Source: JAIBAI01 sp044238875
GTDB taxonomy: Bacteria > Bacteroidota > Bacteroidia > M30B66
DNA: 5,708 nt
Assembly (NCBI GenBank): GCA_044238875.1
Contig: JBIICM010000164.1
Span: 1 to 5,708 of the forward strand
Reading direction: 5' to 3'
Positions within the stretch are counted from its first letter, which is position 1. The number at the start of each line of letters is the position of its first letter. Below are positions 1 through 5,156 of this stretch, one piece after another. Below the pieces are notes generated by a model. The model was not told the origin of the DNA. It saw only the letters and a list, made by a program, of their open reading frames with translations, and made no database searches. Made by a program: the position numbers and the translations under genes.

Positions 1-718
1 GAGGTGTCCATATTTTATCTTGCAAGTATGAAGTGATTGTTTTTTCTTTTAACGAGCGTTCTAAAACTAAACCTAAAAGTTGTGTGTTACCACTTACGTA
101 TTCAAACTTTTTACCAGGTTCAGTTTTCAACTTCATTTTTCCAATTTCTTTTCTAAGATTAAGTCCATAATAAAATGAAGCTGCATCGCCAAATGGGTTT
201 ACATAGCTTTCATTAAACTTAATTCCAGATGTCATTTGCAAAAGGTGTTTAATAGTCACTTTGTCAAATCCGTTTTTTTTCAATTCAGGAATATAGTTTG
301 TAATCGGCTCGTCAACAGACTTTATTAAGCCTTCATCAATGGCACAACCAATTAAAATTGATGTAACAGATTTTGCCATAGAGAAAGAAGGAATAATACT
401 TTCTTTATCATAACCTTTGAAATATTTTTCATATTGGATTGTGTCGTTTTTAATAATTAAAAAAGCGACTGTTTTATTATCTTCCAGATATTTGTCAAAA
501 GGTATATTGTTTAACTCTTTTGGAAATTTACCTTTGTTTGTGGTTTGAAAATGGAAAGACGATGCGTTAGCAGTTAATGGTCTTGACTGAAATTTTTTAT
601 GGTCTTTTATGTCAGCAAAGTTGTGAAATACAAAGCGTCCTAATTGACAAGAAGTCAATAATGTTGAAGTAATAATTATTAAAAGTCCTAATCTAATTTG
701 TCTAAATTGTTGTCCCAT
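1..718 (-). CDS. Serine hydrolase, class C beta-lactamase/NylB-like fold, lipoprotein (partial, cut at window edge)
   Basis: This is an open frame read by reverse complement from an ATG at 716-718. It runs off the left edge, so 239 residues are visible and the C-terminus is missing. The protein begins with a short charged N-region and a hydrophobic stretch (about residues 10-21). A lipobox L-T-S-C follows, with Cys24 as the expected lipidated residue, so it should be an exported, membrane-anchored lipoprotein. The catalytic SxxK motif is S113-M-A-K116 within F-S-M-A-K-S-V. The family phrase H-L-L-Q-M-T-S-G lies at 158-165, and F-E-Y-V-S-G-N-T-Q-L-L-G at 205-216 supplies the second motif, with Tyr207 as the likely general base. 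The Y-x-S-G/A form resembles 6-aminohexanoate-dimer hydrolases and related esterases more than true AmpC enzymes. The substrate cannot be told from sequence. The gene is AT-rich compared with the central operon and is divergent from it. No Shine-Dalgarno is visible; the start is preceded by an A-rich stretch. The family call is firm, the specific activity is open. Confidence 0.87.
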   Translation of the reverse strand, partial: MGQQFRQIRLGLLIIITSTLLTSCQLGRFVFHNFADIKDHKKFQSRPLTANASSFHFQTTNKGKFPKELNNIPFDKYLEDNKTVAFLIIKNDTIQYEKYFKGYDKESIIPSFSMAKSVTSILIGCAIDEGLIKSVDEPITNYIPELKKNGFDKVTIKHLLQMTSGIKFNESYVNPFGDAASFYYGLNLRKEIGKMKLKTEPGKKFEYVSGNTQLLGLVLERSLKEKTITSYLQDKIWTP

Positions 719-753
719 ATTTGTTATTTTTTTGCGGTTCGTTGTCCTACCAT

Positions 754-798
754 GGGCTATAACTAGCAAATACCCGCGCATTTGTTCGCTATTTGTTC
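754..798. repeat. Small hairpin plus tandem ATTTGTTC repeat
   Basis: The stem GCTA (756-759) pairs with TAGC (764-767) around a 4-nt loop. It can be extended loosely by GGG/CCC pairing (754-756 with 773-775). The octamer ATTTGTTC then occurs at 780-787 and again at 791-798, giving an 11-bp period, close to one helical turn. A regulator binding one face of the DNA could use such a repeat, but this is inference. The block falls in the presumed leader of the minus-strand serine hydrolase gene. Confidence 0.45.
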
Positions 799-805
799 CG
801 TTTTG

Positions 806-818
806 GCATTATAAATGC
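806..818. repeat. 13-bp perfect hairpin GCATT-ATA-AATGC
   Basis: GCATT (806-810) and AATGC (814-818) form a perfect 5-bp inverted repeat with a 3-nt loop. It directly abuts the candidate minus-strand -7 box (825 to 818) and would cover the expected transcription start. It could be an operator or a 5' transcript hairpin for the serine hydrolase gene. It is short enough to be chance in AT-rich DNA. Confidence 0.35.
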
Positions 819-844
819 AAAAATATGATAAAAACAAAAACAAA
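818..844 (-). promoter_or_regulatory. Candidate Bacteroidota-type promoter for the serine hydrolase
   Basis: On the minus strand TATTTTTG (825 to 818) matches the TAnnTTTG -7 consensus fully. A TTTG (844 to 841) lies 15 nt upstream as a possible -33 box. That spacing is shorter than usual for the phylum, so the -33 assignment is weak. The resulting leader would be roughly 90 nt long. Confidence 0.35.
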
Positions 845-918
845 GACATTGTTTGAAAAAATGTTAATAAGTTAAAAAATATAATTTCGGCGCCGATAAA
901 GTCTCCTTTCTCAACCCG

Positions 919-938
919 CCTGCAGGATTTTTAAAAAT
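919..938. repeat. Two abutting perfect palindromes
   Basis: CCTGCAGG (919-926) is followed without a gap by ATTTTTAAAAAT (927-938). Each is perfectly self-complementary. They lie about 90-110 bp upstream of the Fur-family start. The AT-rich one could be an operator for that regulator, since Fur/PerR-type boxes are AT-rich palindromes, but it does not match the classical box sequences. Function is unproven. Confidence 0.3.
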
Positions 939-986
939 GGAGTAGTCATTGCTTGTATGATTCGGATTGCTGAGAAGCACCAAACA

Positions 987-1017
987 TTTTAGCAATAACG
1001 GAAATTCACTATTTTTG
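987..1017 (+). promoter_or_regulatory. Candidate promoter for the Fur-STAS-purA operon
   Basis: TATTTTTG at 1010-1017 is a full match to TAnnTTTG. TTTT at 987-990, 19 nt upstream, is a three-of-four match to the -33 TTTG. If used, transcription would begin only a few bases before the ATG at 1027, giving a nearly leaderless message. This also argues against the longer TTG-started reading from 967, which would begin upstream of the promoter. It rests on motif match only. Confidence 0.35.
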
Positions 1018-1026
1018 CCCGTTAGC

Positions 1027-1506
1027 ATGAGCGATCAGGAAACCCAACTAACTGTCAGGCAGATCTTAACCGACTACCTCGAGCAGAACGGTCACCGGAA
1101 AACCCCGGAACGCTACGCAATACTTGAAGAAATTTATGCCCATAAAGGCCACTTTGATGTTGAATCACTTTATGTGATCATGAAGAATAAAAACTACAGA
1201 GTGAGCAGGGCAACACTATACAATACCATAGAATTGCTGCTTACCTGCAACCTTGTTACAAGGCATCAGTTTGGGCGGCAGCAGGCACAGTTTGAAAAGT
1301 CATACAAATTCAGACAGCACGACCACCTGATCTGTCAGGATTGCGGTAAAGTGTTTGAATTCTGCGATCCGAGAATACAGCAGATACAGAAAATGACGGG
1401 CGAATTGCTCAATTTTACCATCCGTAGTCATTCACTCACCTTTAACGCCGCCTGCAATAAACTGGCCGAGAAAGGGAGCTGCGAAAACAAAGCTTCCCTG
1501 AACTGA
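1027..1506 (+). CDS. Fur-family transcriptional regulator (Fur/PerR/Zur type)
   Basis: This is a 159-residue DNA-binding regulator of the ferric uptake regulator superfamily. The winged-helix domain covers about residues 8-90. R-K-T-P-E-R-Y (24-30) is the conserved opening. G-H-F-D (41-44) gives His42 at a usual metal site. S-R-A-T-L-Y-N-T-I-E-L-L (60-71) is the recognition helix. The C-terminal dimer domain has H98-D-H100, a C103-Q-D-C106 zinc-type pair, Glu111 and His135. The second structural zinc pair is abnormal. The sequence reads C143-N-K-L146 where relatives have CxxC, and the next Cys is 152. Whether it senses iron, peroxide, zinc or something else cannot be told. I chose the ATG at 1027 because it fits family length; the frame can be extended to a TTG at 967 by 20 residues that look unrelated to the family. 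Its stop overlaps the next start by one base (TGATG). It lies in a presumed operon with purA, a gene order I associate with Bacteroidota. Confidence 0.92.
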   Translation: MSDQETQLTVRQILTDYLEQNGHRKTPERYAILEEIYAHKGHFDVESLYVIMKNKNYRVSRATLYNTIELLLTCNLVTRHQFGRQQAQFEKSYKFRQHDHLICQDCGKVFEFCDPRIQQIQKMTGELLNFTIRSHSLTFNAACNKLAEKGSCENKASLN

Positions 1507-1874
1507 TGAGTTTTCAATACACAATCGGCAGCCGCAATGGAGTAGGTATTGCTCGCCTTCAGGGTCGACTGCTTGAAAAATACGAGGCAGCCGCTTTAAT
1601 TGATGAGGTAAAAGAGAAAATTGCAGGGGGCATCCTCAATTTCGTGATTGATCTAAGGAAGCTCGAATATCTCAACAGTAATGGCCTGAATGTGCTAATC
1701 AATATGCTAACCATCAGCAGAAATGCCGGTGGTGATGCTATCATCTGCAATGTTTCACCTAAACTTAAAAATCTGTTTGTAATCACGCGGCTCGATACTG
1801 TGTTTCAAATGACCGGTAACCAGGCGGCGGCACTTCAAATACTTGAAAAATTAGAAAAAAATAATGGCGCTTGA
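1506..1874 (+). CDS. STAS-domain protein (anti-sigma factor antagonist-like)
   Basis: This 122-residue protein is a single STAS domain of the SpoIIAA/RsbV type. In partner-switch systems such proteins bind an anti-sigma-factor kinase when unphosphorylated. The N-terminal strands (about 3-22) are followed by the helix and strand segment F-V-I-D-L-R-K-L-E-Y-L (46-56). The loop N57-S58-N59-G60 then sits exactly where SpoIIAA has D-S-S-G. The phosphorylatable serine position (S58) is kept, but the flanking Asp and second Ser are both Asn. The rest (L-N-V-L-I-N-M-L and the later I-I-C-N-V-S-P) fits the fold. No kinase or phosphatase partner is in the window. The start overlaps the regulator stop by one base and the end overlaps purA by 11 nt, so translation is probably coupled. 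The fold assignment is confident. The partner and role are unknown, and it might act on something other than a sigma factor. Confidence 0.85.
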   Translation: MSFQYTIGSRNGVGIARLQGRLLEKYEAAALIDEVKEKIAGGILNFVIDLRKLEYLNSNGLNVLINMLTISRNAGGDAIICNVSPKLKNLFVITRLDTVFQMTGNQAAALQILEKLEKNNGA

Positions 1875-3144
1875 TGTTTTGTTAGGCCTCCAGTGGGGCG
1901 ATGAAGGAAAAGGAAAGATAGTAGATGTATTAACTCCGCGTTACAAGGTAATCGCACGGTTTCAGGGAGGGCCTAATGCCGGTCACTCGCTTGAGTTCAA
2001 TGGAATTAAGCATGTGCTGCATACCATCCCTTCCGGTATTTTTCACCCCGAAACAATTAATGTAGTCGGTAACGGTGTGGTTATCGACCCTGTTGTGTTT
2101 AAAAAAGAAACGGATGCACTGGCCAGTATGGGGCTCGATATCAGAAAAAATCTCCTGATCTCGCGAAAAGCACACCTCATCCTGCCTACACATCGTTTTC
2201 TGGATGCGGCTTCTGAATCATCAAAAGGGCAGTCGAAGATTGGTTCAACGCTCAAAGGTATCGGTCCCGCCTACATGGACAAAACCGGAAGAAACGGACT
2301 CAGGGTAGGGGATTTGTCATTTCCTGATTTCAGAGAACGCTATGAATTTCTGGTTAAAAAACATGAAGAAATTCTTGCGCAGTATGATTTCAGCTATGCA
2401 CTCGCAGAAGCAGAGATAGCCTTCTGGGAAGGTATTGAGAATCTGAAGTCATTTATCCATATTGACAGTGAACACTATATCAACAAGGCTATCAGAGATG
2501 ATCTGCAGGTGCTTGCTGAAGGGGCGCAGGGGTCTTTGCTTGATATTGATTTCGGATCTTATCCTTTTGTGACCTCCTCAAATACCATCAGTGCCGGAGC
2601 CTGCACCGGGCTTGGAATAGCACCGGGACGGATCAATGAGGTGTATGGTATCTTTAAGGCCTACTGCACCCGTGTGGGTAGCGGTCCGTTTCCTACCGAA
2701 TTGCTCGATGAAACCGGAGAGGAAATGCGCAGAATCGGCAGGGAGTTTGGGGCAACTACCGGAAGGCCAAGACGATGCGGCTGGCTCGATTTGCCCGCTA
2801 TGAAATATTCGGTGATGATCAATGGTGTAACCAGGCTGATTATGACCAAAGCCGATGTGCTGAGCGGTTTTGAATCAATTAAGGTATGCACTGCTTACCG
2901 TGTTAACGGTGAGCTTAGTCAGGATTTGCCTTATTCAATTGATCCAAAATATGTTGAACCGGTATATACAAGCCTTCCGGGCTGGAAAGAAGACCTTACG
3001 GGTGTTAGGTCCTTTGATGCTCTGCCAGAAAATTTAAAGAATTACGTGAAATTCATTGAGCATGAACTGAATGTGCCGGTCAGTATTATTTCTGTTGGGC
3101 CTGACAGGGAGCAAACCATTGAAGTAAAGCCTGTATATGCCTGA
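1864..3144 (+). CDS. purA: Adenylosuccinate synthetase
   Basis: This cytoplasmic enzyme joins IMP and aspartate using GTP to make adenylosuccinate, the first committed step from IMP to AMP. The 426 residues match the usual length (about 430). The P-loop-like G12-D-E-G-K-G-K18 carries the catalytic base Asp13. N-A-G-H41 supplies the catalytic His, at the same numbering as in E. coli. K-G-I-G-P-A-Y (131-137) and R143 follow. The IMP region G-A-Q-G (220-223) and T-S-S-N-T (237-241) is intact. The aspartate loop A-T-T-G-R-P-R-R (297-304) includes Arg303, and T-K-A-D (328-331) and S-V-G-P-D-R (410-415) form the guanine site. All signatures are present, so the enzyme should be active. The ATG at 1864 lies 11 nt inside the STAS gene and is preceded by an A-rich stretch, the usual initiation context in this phylum. 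The last 8 nt overlap the next gene. Confidence 0.98.
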   Translation: MALDVLLGLQWGDEGKGKIVDVLTPRYKVIARFQGGPNAGHSLEFNGIKHVLHTIPSGIFHPETINVVGNGVVIDPVVFKKETDALASMGLDIRKNLLISRKAHLILPTHRFLDAASESSKGQSKIGSTLKGIGPAYMDKTGRNGLRVGDLSFPDFRERYEFLVKKHEEILAQYDFSYALAEAEIAFWEGIENLKSFIHIDSEHYINKAIRDDLQVLAEGAQGSLLDIDFGSYPFVTSSNTISAGACTGLGIAPGRINEVYGIFKAYCTRVGSGPFPTELLDETGEEMRRIGREFGATTGRPRRCGWLDLPAMKYSVMINGVTRLIMTKADVLSGFESIKVCTAYRVNGELSQDLPYSIDPKYVEPVYTSLPGWKEDLTGVRSFDALPENLKNYVKFIEHELNVPVSIISVGPDREQTIEVKPVYA

Positions 3145-3754
3145 AAGGCTGGCTCATTTTTTTTCCTGGATTTTCCAGCCTTTGTTTATGCCCCTTGCGG
3201 GCACCTTGATTTTTCTTAATCTTTCGCACTATGAATTTGCGCTGATGCCGGCACAGGTTAAATGGGTGGTTATTTTTTGTAATTTATTGTTTACCATTTT
3301 ACTCCCCGGTGCATTTATCTTGCTGATGCGGCGGTTTCGGTTAATCAGTTCTTTAAGTCTCGGCGAACGTACCGAAAGACCTGTTCCTGTTTTTCTCACC
3401 GGCATTTTTTATGCGTTTAACCTTTACTATCTCTACCGCCTGAGCAATTATTTACCGGCAGTGTATTATCTTTTTCTTTTGTCGGCACTTGTTTCGGTAT
3501 TCATCTCGTTACTGATTTCAGCCTGGTGGAAGATTTCATTGCATATGACCGGCATTGGCGGACTCTGCGGGGCACTGCTCATGTCGTCGCTGATCTGGCA
3601 GACCGACCTTCGTTTGCACATGGCACTGATGTTTTTTATTGCAGGATTAGTTGGTTCTGCAAGGCTTGCGCTCAATGCGCATACACCTGCACAGGTAGGC
3701 ATAGGGTTCCTGAATGGTTATTTGCCGCAGGTGTTGCTGTTAATTTTCGTTTAA
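3137..3754 (+). CDS. Multi-pass membrane protein with PAP2 phosphatase-like motifs
   Basis: This 205-residue protein is mostly hydrophobic, with about six to seven membrane segments (roughly 12-29, 42-64, 83-102, 106-129, 137-155, 160-174, 188-205). Three spaced motifs recall the PAP2/acid phosphatase superfamily. E-R-T-E-R-P (77-82) resembles the end of KX6RP. K132-I-S-L-H136-M-T-G resembles the PSGH block. A-R176-L-A-L-N-A-H182-T-P-A-Q186 resembles SRX5HX3D. Spacing in the last block is exact, but the final Asp is Gln. In the family this Asp orients the nucleophilic His, so activity may be altered. Possible substrates would be lipid phosphates such as undecaprenyl pyrophosphate or phosphatidate, but this is not shown. 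The start ATG overlaps the purA stop by 8 nt, so it is probably the last gene of the operon. I would treat it as PAP2-related with moderate certainty. Confidence 0.75.
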   Translation: MPERLAHFFSWIFQPLFMPLAGTLIFLNLSHYEFALMPAQVKWVVIFCNLLFTILLPGAFILLMRRFRLISSLSLGERTERPVPVFLTGIFYAFNLYYLYRLSNYLPAVYYLFLLSALVSVFISLLISAWWKISLHMTGIGGLCGALLMSSLIWQTDLRLHMALMFFIAGLVGSARLALNAHTPAQVGIGFLNGYLPQVLLLIFV

Positions 3755-3788
3755 GAAGCCGCAAGCCATCAATGCCTTAGTTCAGCAG

Positions 3789-4688
3789 TTATTTTGCCCG
3801 AACCGGCTTTTCGCTGAAGGCAGACCTGAGCATAACGGTTGCTGTGTAAATCACAACACCCACAACTAACCACCGCAGGTATTCAACAGGGAGTGATTTT
3901 ACAATGAATGCAGCAATCAGAACACCGAACACCCCTGAAATTGAAATGGCAACTGATGCTTTGCGGTTATAGGCTCCTTCCTTAATAAATTTTAGCCCTG
4001 CAACCGGCATCAGCATCGCACAGGAGCCCATCATTATAGGAAAAGCTGTTTTGCCCGACATGCCCAGCATCGCGACCAAAGCCATACAGGGCGCATAAAG
4101 TCCAATGCCGGCGGTCATGAGGGCGCCAAGTACAAAGTTTACACTTACCCCAATAGTCAGGTTGGTTCCCTGCAGTCCGGTAACATCACCTTGGGTATCC
4201 ATAAAACCAAGCGCCCTGGCCACCAGGAAGCTTGCTGTTATCAGCAAGGCAAAACCCATGGTGAACTGAATTTTTTTTTCAGGCATTTTGGCAACAATAC
4301 CTGCACCCAGATAAGAGCCCACTACAGATGCCAATAGCATTAATAGCAGGGTTATGGGTTCAACTTCCACAATTTGGGTGTAAATAATTGCCTGTGCAAC
4401 AGTGGGCAGTGCATTGGCTACATTCAATGTTCCCGGAATTACCCTGTCTTCAGATTGTTTAAGGAATTTAAACAGTGCGGTTTGTGTAGCAAAAGAACCG
4501 ATGCCGAGCGTATCAAGAAAATTGGTGCCAAAACCAATTAACCCGGTTTTAAGCCAGCTGTTCGGTTCCAGCTGATGCCTGTGTTTTCTATAATCAAGGT
4601 AAAGCGCAATTGAAATAACAATCCCCAGCAGGGCAAAGCCGGTTAATAAAACCGGAAGAATGTAATGTTGAAGTTGTTCCATAACCAT
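3789..4688 (-). CDS. TauE/SafE-family permease (putative sulfite/organic anion exporter)
   Basis: This 299-residue integral membrane protein has about eight hydrophobic segments and belongs to the TauE/SafE (formerly DUF81) family. Characterised members move sulfite, sulfoacetate or related anions, but most are unassigned. The two-fold internal repeat is visible. G-F-G-T-N-F-L-D-T-L-G-I-G (52-64) in the first half corresponds to N-F-V-L-G-A-L-M-T-A-G-I-G-L-Y-A-P-C (184-201) in the second. I-P-G-T-L-N-V (84-90), the A-F-P-I-M-M-G-S block (215-222) and K-F-I-K-E-G-A-Y (233-240) are typical of a subfamily found in Bacteroidota and Firmicutes. The sequence looks complete. The start is either the ATG at 4688 or one two codons later (4682); a weak AGG lies 8 nt before the first. 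It is convergent with the purA operon, with only 34 bp between stops. No sulfur-metabolism genes are in the window, so the substrate stays open. Confidence 0.9.
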   Translation of the reverse strand: MVMEQLQHYILPVLLTGFALLGIVISIALYLDYRKHRHQLEPNSWLKTGLIGFGTNFLDTLGIGSFATQTALFKFLKQSEDRVIPGTLNVANALPTVAQAIIYTQIVEVEPITLLLMLLASVVGSYLGAGIVAKMPEKKIQFTMGFALLITASFLVARALGFMDTQGDVTGLQGTNLTIGVSVNFVLGALMTAGIGLYAPCMALVAMLGMSGKTAFPIMMGSCAMLMPVAGLKFIKEGAYNRKASVAISISGVFGVLIAAFIVKSLPVEYLRWLVVGVVIYTATVMLRSAFSEKPVRAK

Positions 4689-4711
4689 CGTAAAAGCCTA
4701 AAGGGCAATTG

Positions 4712-4738
4712 CAATGATAGTTATTATATATGATCAAA
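4712..4738 (-). promoter_or_regulatory. Candidate promoter for the TauE/SafE permease
   Basis: On the minus strand TATCATTG (4719 to 4712) matches TAnnTTTG at all but one position. TTTG (4738 to 4735) lies 15 nt upstream. The spacing is short, as in the serine hydrolase candidate. The predicted leader is under 25 nt. The -33 element overlaps one of the paired TGATCA motifs. Confidence 0.35.
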
Positions 4739-4748
4739 ATGATGATCA
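4731..4748. repeat. Paired TGATCA motif, possible operator
   Basis: TGATCA occurs at 4731-4736 and 4743-4748, 12 bp centre to centre. Each hexamer is itself palindromic, so the pair is both direct and inverted. A related TGATCT lies at 4784-4789. The pair overlaps the candidate -33 box of the permease promoter, a position that would suit a repressor. Binding is not shown. Confidence 0.35.
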
Positions 4749-4821
4749 GTATTAAGCAGCAAGTTTCTCTCAGATATATTGCCTGATCTGTGAACTTTGG
4801 AAACAAGATTCATACAACGAG

Positions 4822-4846
4822 AATGTACGGAAAAATACCGTACATT
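4822..4846. promoter_or_regulatory. 9-bp inverted repeat, likely operator of the toxin-antitoxin operon
   Basis: AATGTACGG (4822-4830) and CCGTACATT (4838-4846) are perfect complements around the 7-nt spacer AAAAATA. The right arm overlaps the -7 box of the antitoxin promoter, so a bound protein would block RNA polymerase. Ribbon-helix-helix antitoxins of this class usually repress their own operon through such repeats. The repeat is seen; the binder is inferred to be the antitoxin, alone or with the toxin. Confidence 0.75.
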
Positions 4847-4848
4847 TG
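4841..4848 (+). promoter_or_regulatory. -7 promoter box of the toxin-antitoxin operon
   Basis: TACATTTG is a full match to the Bacteroidota -7 consensus TAnnTTTG. It is 20 nt before the antitoxin ATG, giving a leader of about 10-15 nt. I see no good -33 TTTG at the usual distance. Its overlap with the inverted repeat suggests a repressible promoter. Confidence 0.6.
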
Positions 4849-4868
4849 CGTAGTTAAACCCTATTCTC

Positions 4869-5156
4869 ATGAAAACATTAGATAAAGCCCGCTTTGATAC
4901 GCGTCTTTCAAAAGAGCAGAAAGAGCTTTTTGAATATGCAGCCCGATTAGGCGGATTTAGAAACCTAACGGATTATGTTATCAATGTTCTTATGGAGAAA
5001 TCTACAATTATTATCGAAAAACATAATACGATTTTAGCCTCGAGAAAAGATCAGGAAGTGTTTTTTAATGCCATCACAGGAGATATTGAACCTATTAACA
5101 CTTTGAAATCAGCAGTTTCAAAATATAATAATTTTATCAAGAAAATAAATGAATAA
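4869..5156 (+). CDS. DUF1778/TacA-like ribbon-helix-helix antitoxin
   Basis: This 95-residue protein is the antitoxin of a type II pair. The N-terminal part (about residues 6-48) has the ribbon-helix-helix pattern. A basic beta strand K-A-R-F-D-T-R-L (6-13) is followed by helix S-K-E-Q-K-E-L-F-E-Y-A-A-R-L (14-27), a G-G-F turn, then N-L-T-D-Y-V-I-N-V-L (32-41). The arrangement matches DUF1778 proteins, which bind operator DNA as dimers. The C-terminal half, including S58-R-K-D-Q-E-V-F-F-N-A-I69 and the tail to residue 95, is the expected toxin-wrapping region. It overlaps the toxin gene by 8 nt, the common antitoxin-first order, and follows a promoter with an overlapping inverted repeat. It is AT-rich compared with the purA operon, in line with transfer. 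The family match is strong; direct binding to the neighbouring toxin is inferred. Confidence 0.9.
   Translation: MKTLDKARFDTRLSKEQKELFEYAARLGGFRNLTDYVINVLMEKSTIIIEKHNTILASRKDQEVFFNAITGDIEPINTLKSAVSKYNNFIKKINE

Larger units (their letters stand above)
719..1026. other. Divergent intergenic spacer, about 308 bp, no gene seen
   Basis: This is the gap between the divergent serine hydrolase and the Fur-family gene. The left part (about 731-818) is a compact block with small hairpins and a short direct repeat. The middle (819-890) is very AT-rich. The right part holds two abutting palindromes (919-938) and a candidate -7 box just before the regulator start. A TTG-initiated extension of the regulator frame from 967 covers part of the gap but looks non-genuine. 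I see no RNA gene or riboswitch in it. Confidence 0.7.

Noticed and set aside
719..900. CRISPR array or tRNA in the left spacer
   Set aside because: The only repeat is an 8-mer present twice, and no cloverleaf with a T-loop GTTCRA element and acceptor stem can be drawn.
967..1026. N-terminal extension of the Fur-family protein from a TTG at 967
   Set aside because: The 20 added residues do not look like the family, and the ATG at 1027 gives a normal N-terminus. The candidate -7 box at 1010-1017 also lies inside the extension.
1930..2255. Minus-strand frames of 70-87 codons inside purA
   Set aside because: They are antisense to a fully conserved enzyme and show no domain or initiation signal.
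3526..3780. 84-codon plus-strand open frame inside the PAP2-like gene
   Set aside because: It lies almost wholly within the membrane protein in another frame and has no recognisable domain, so it looks like a shadow frame.
3774..3821. Possible terminator hairpin between the convergent genes: GCC-TTAG-TTCAGC with GCTGAAGGC
   Set aside because: The arms are 9 bp but need a 4-nt bulge and a 26-nt loop, there is no following T run, and the right arm lies in the permease coding sequence. Too weak to list as a feature.
4594..4806. 70-codon minus-strand frame across the permease start
   Set aside because: It overlaps the N-terminus of the well-supported permease and its promoter region in another frame, and resembles no family.
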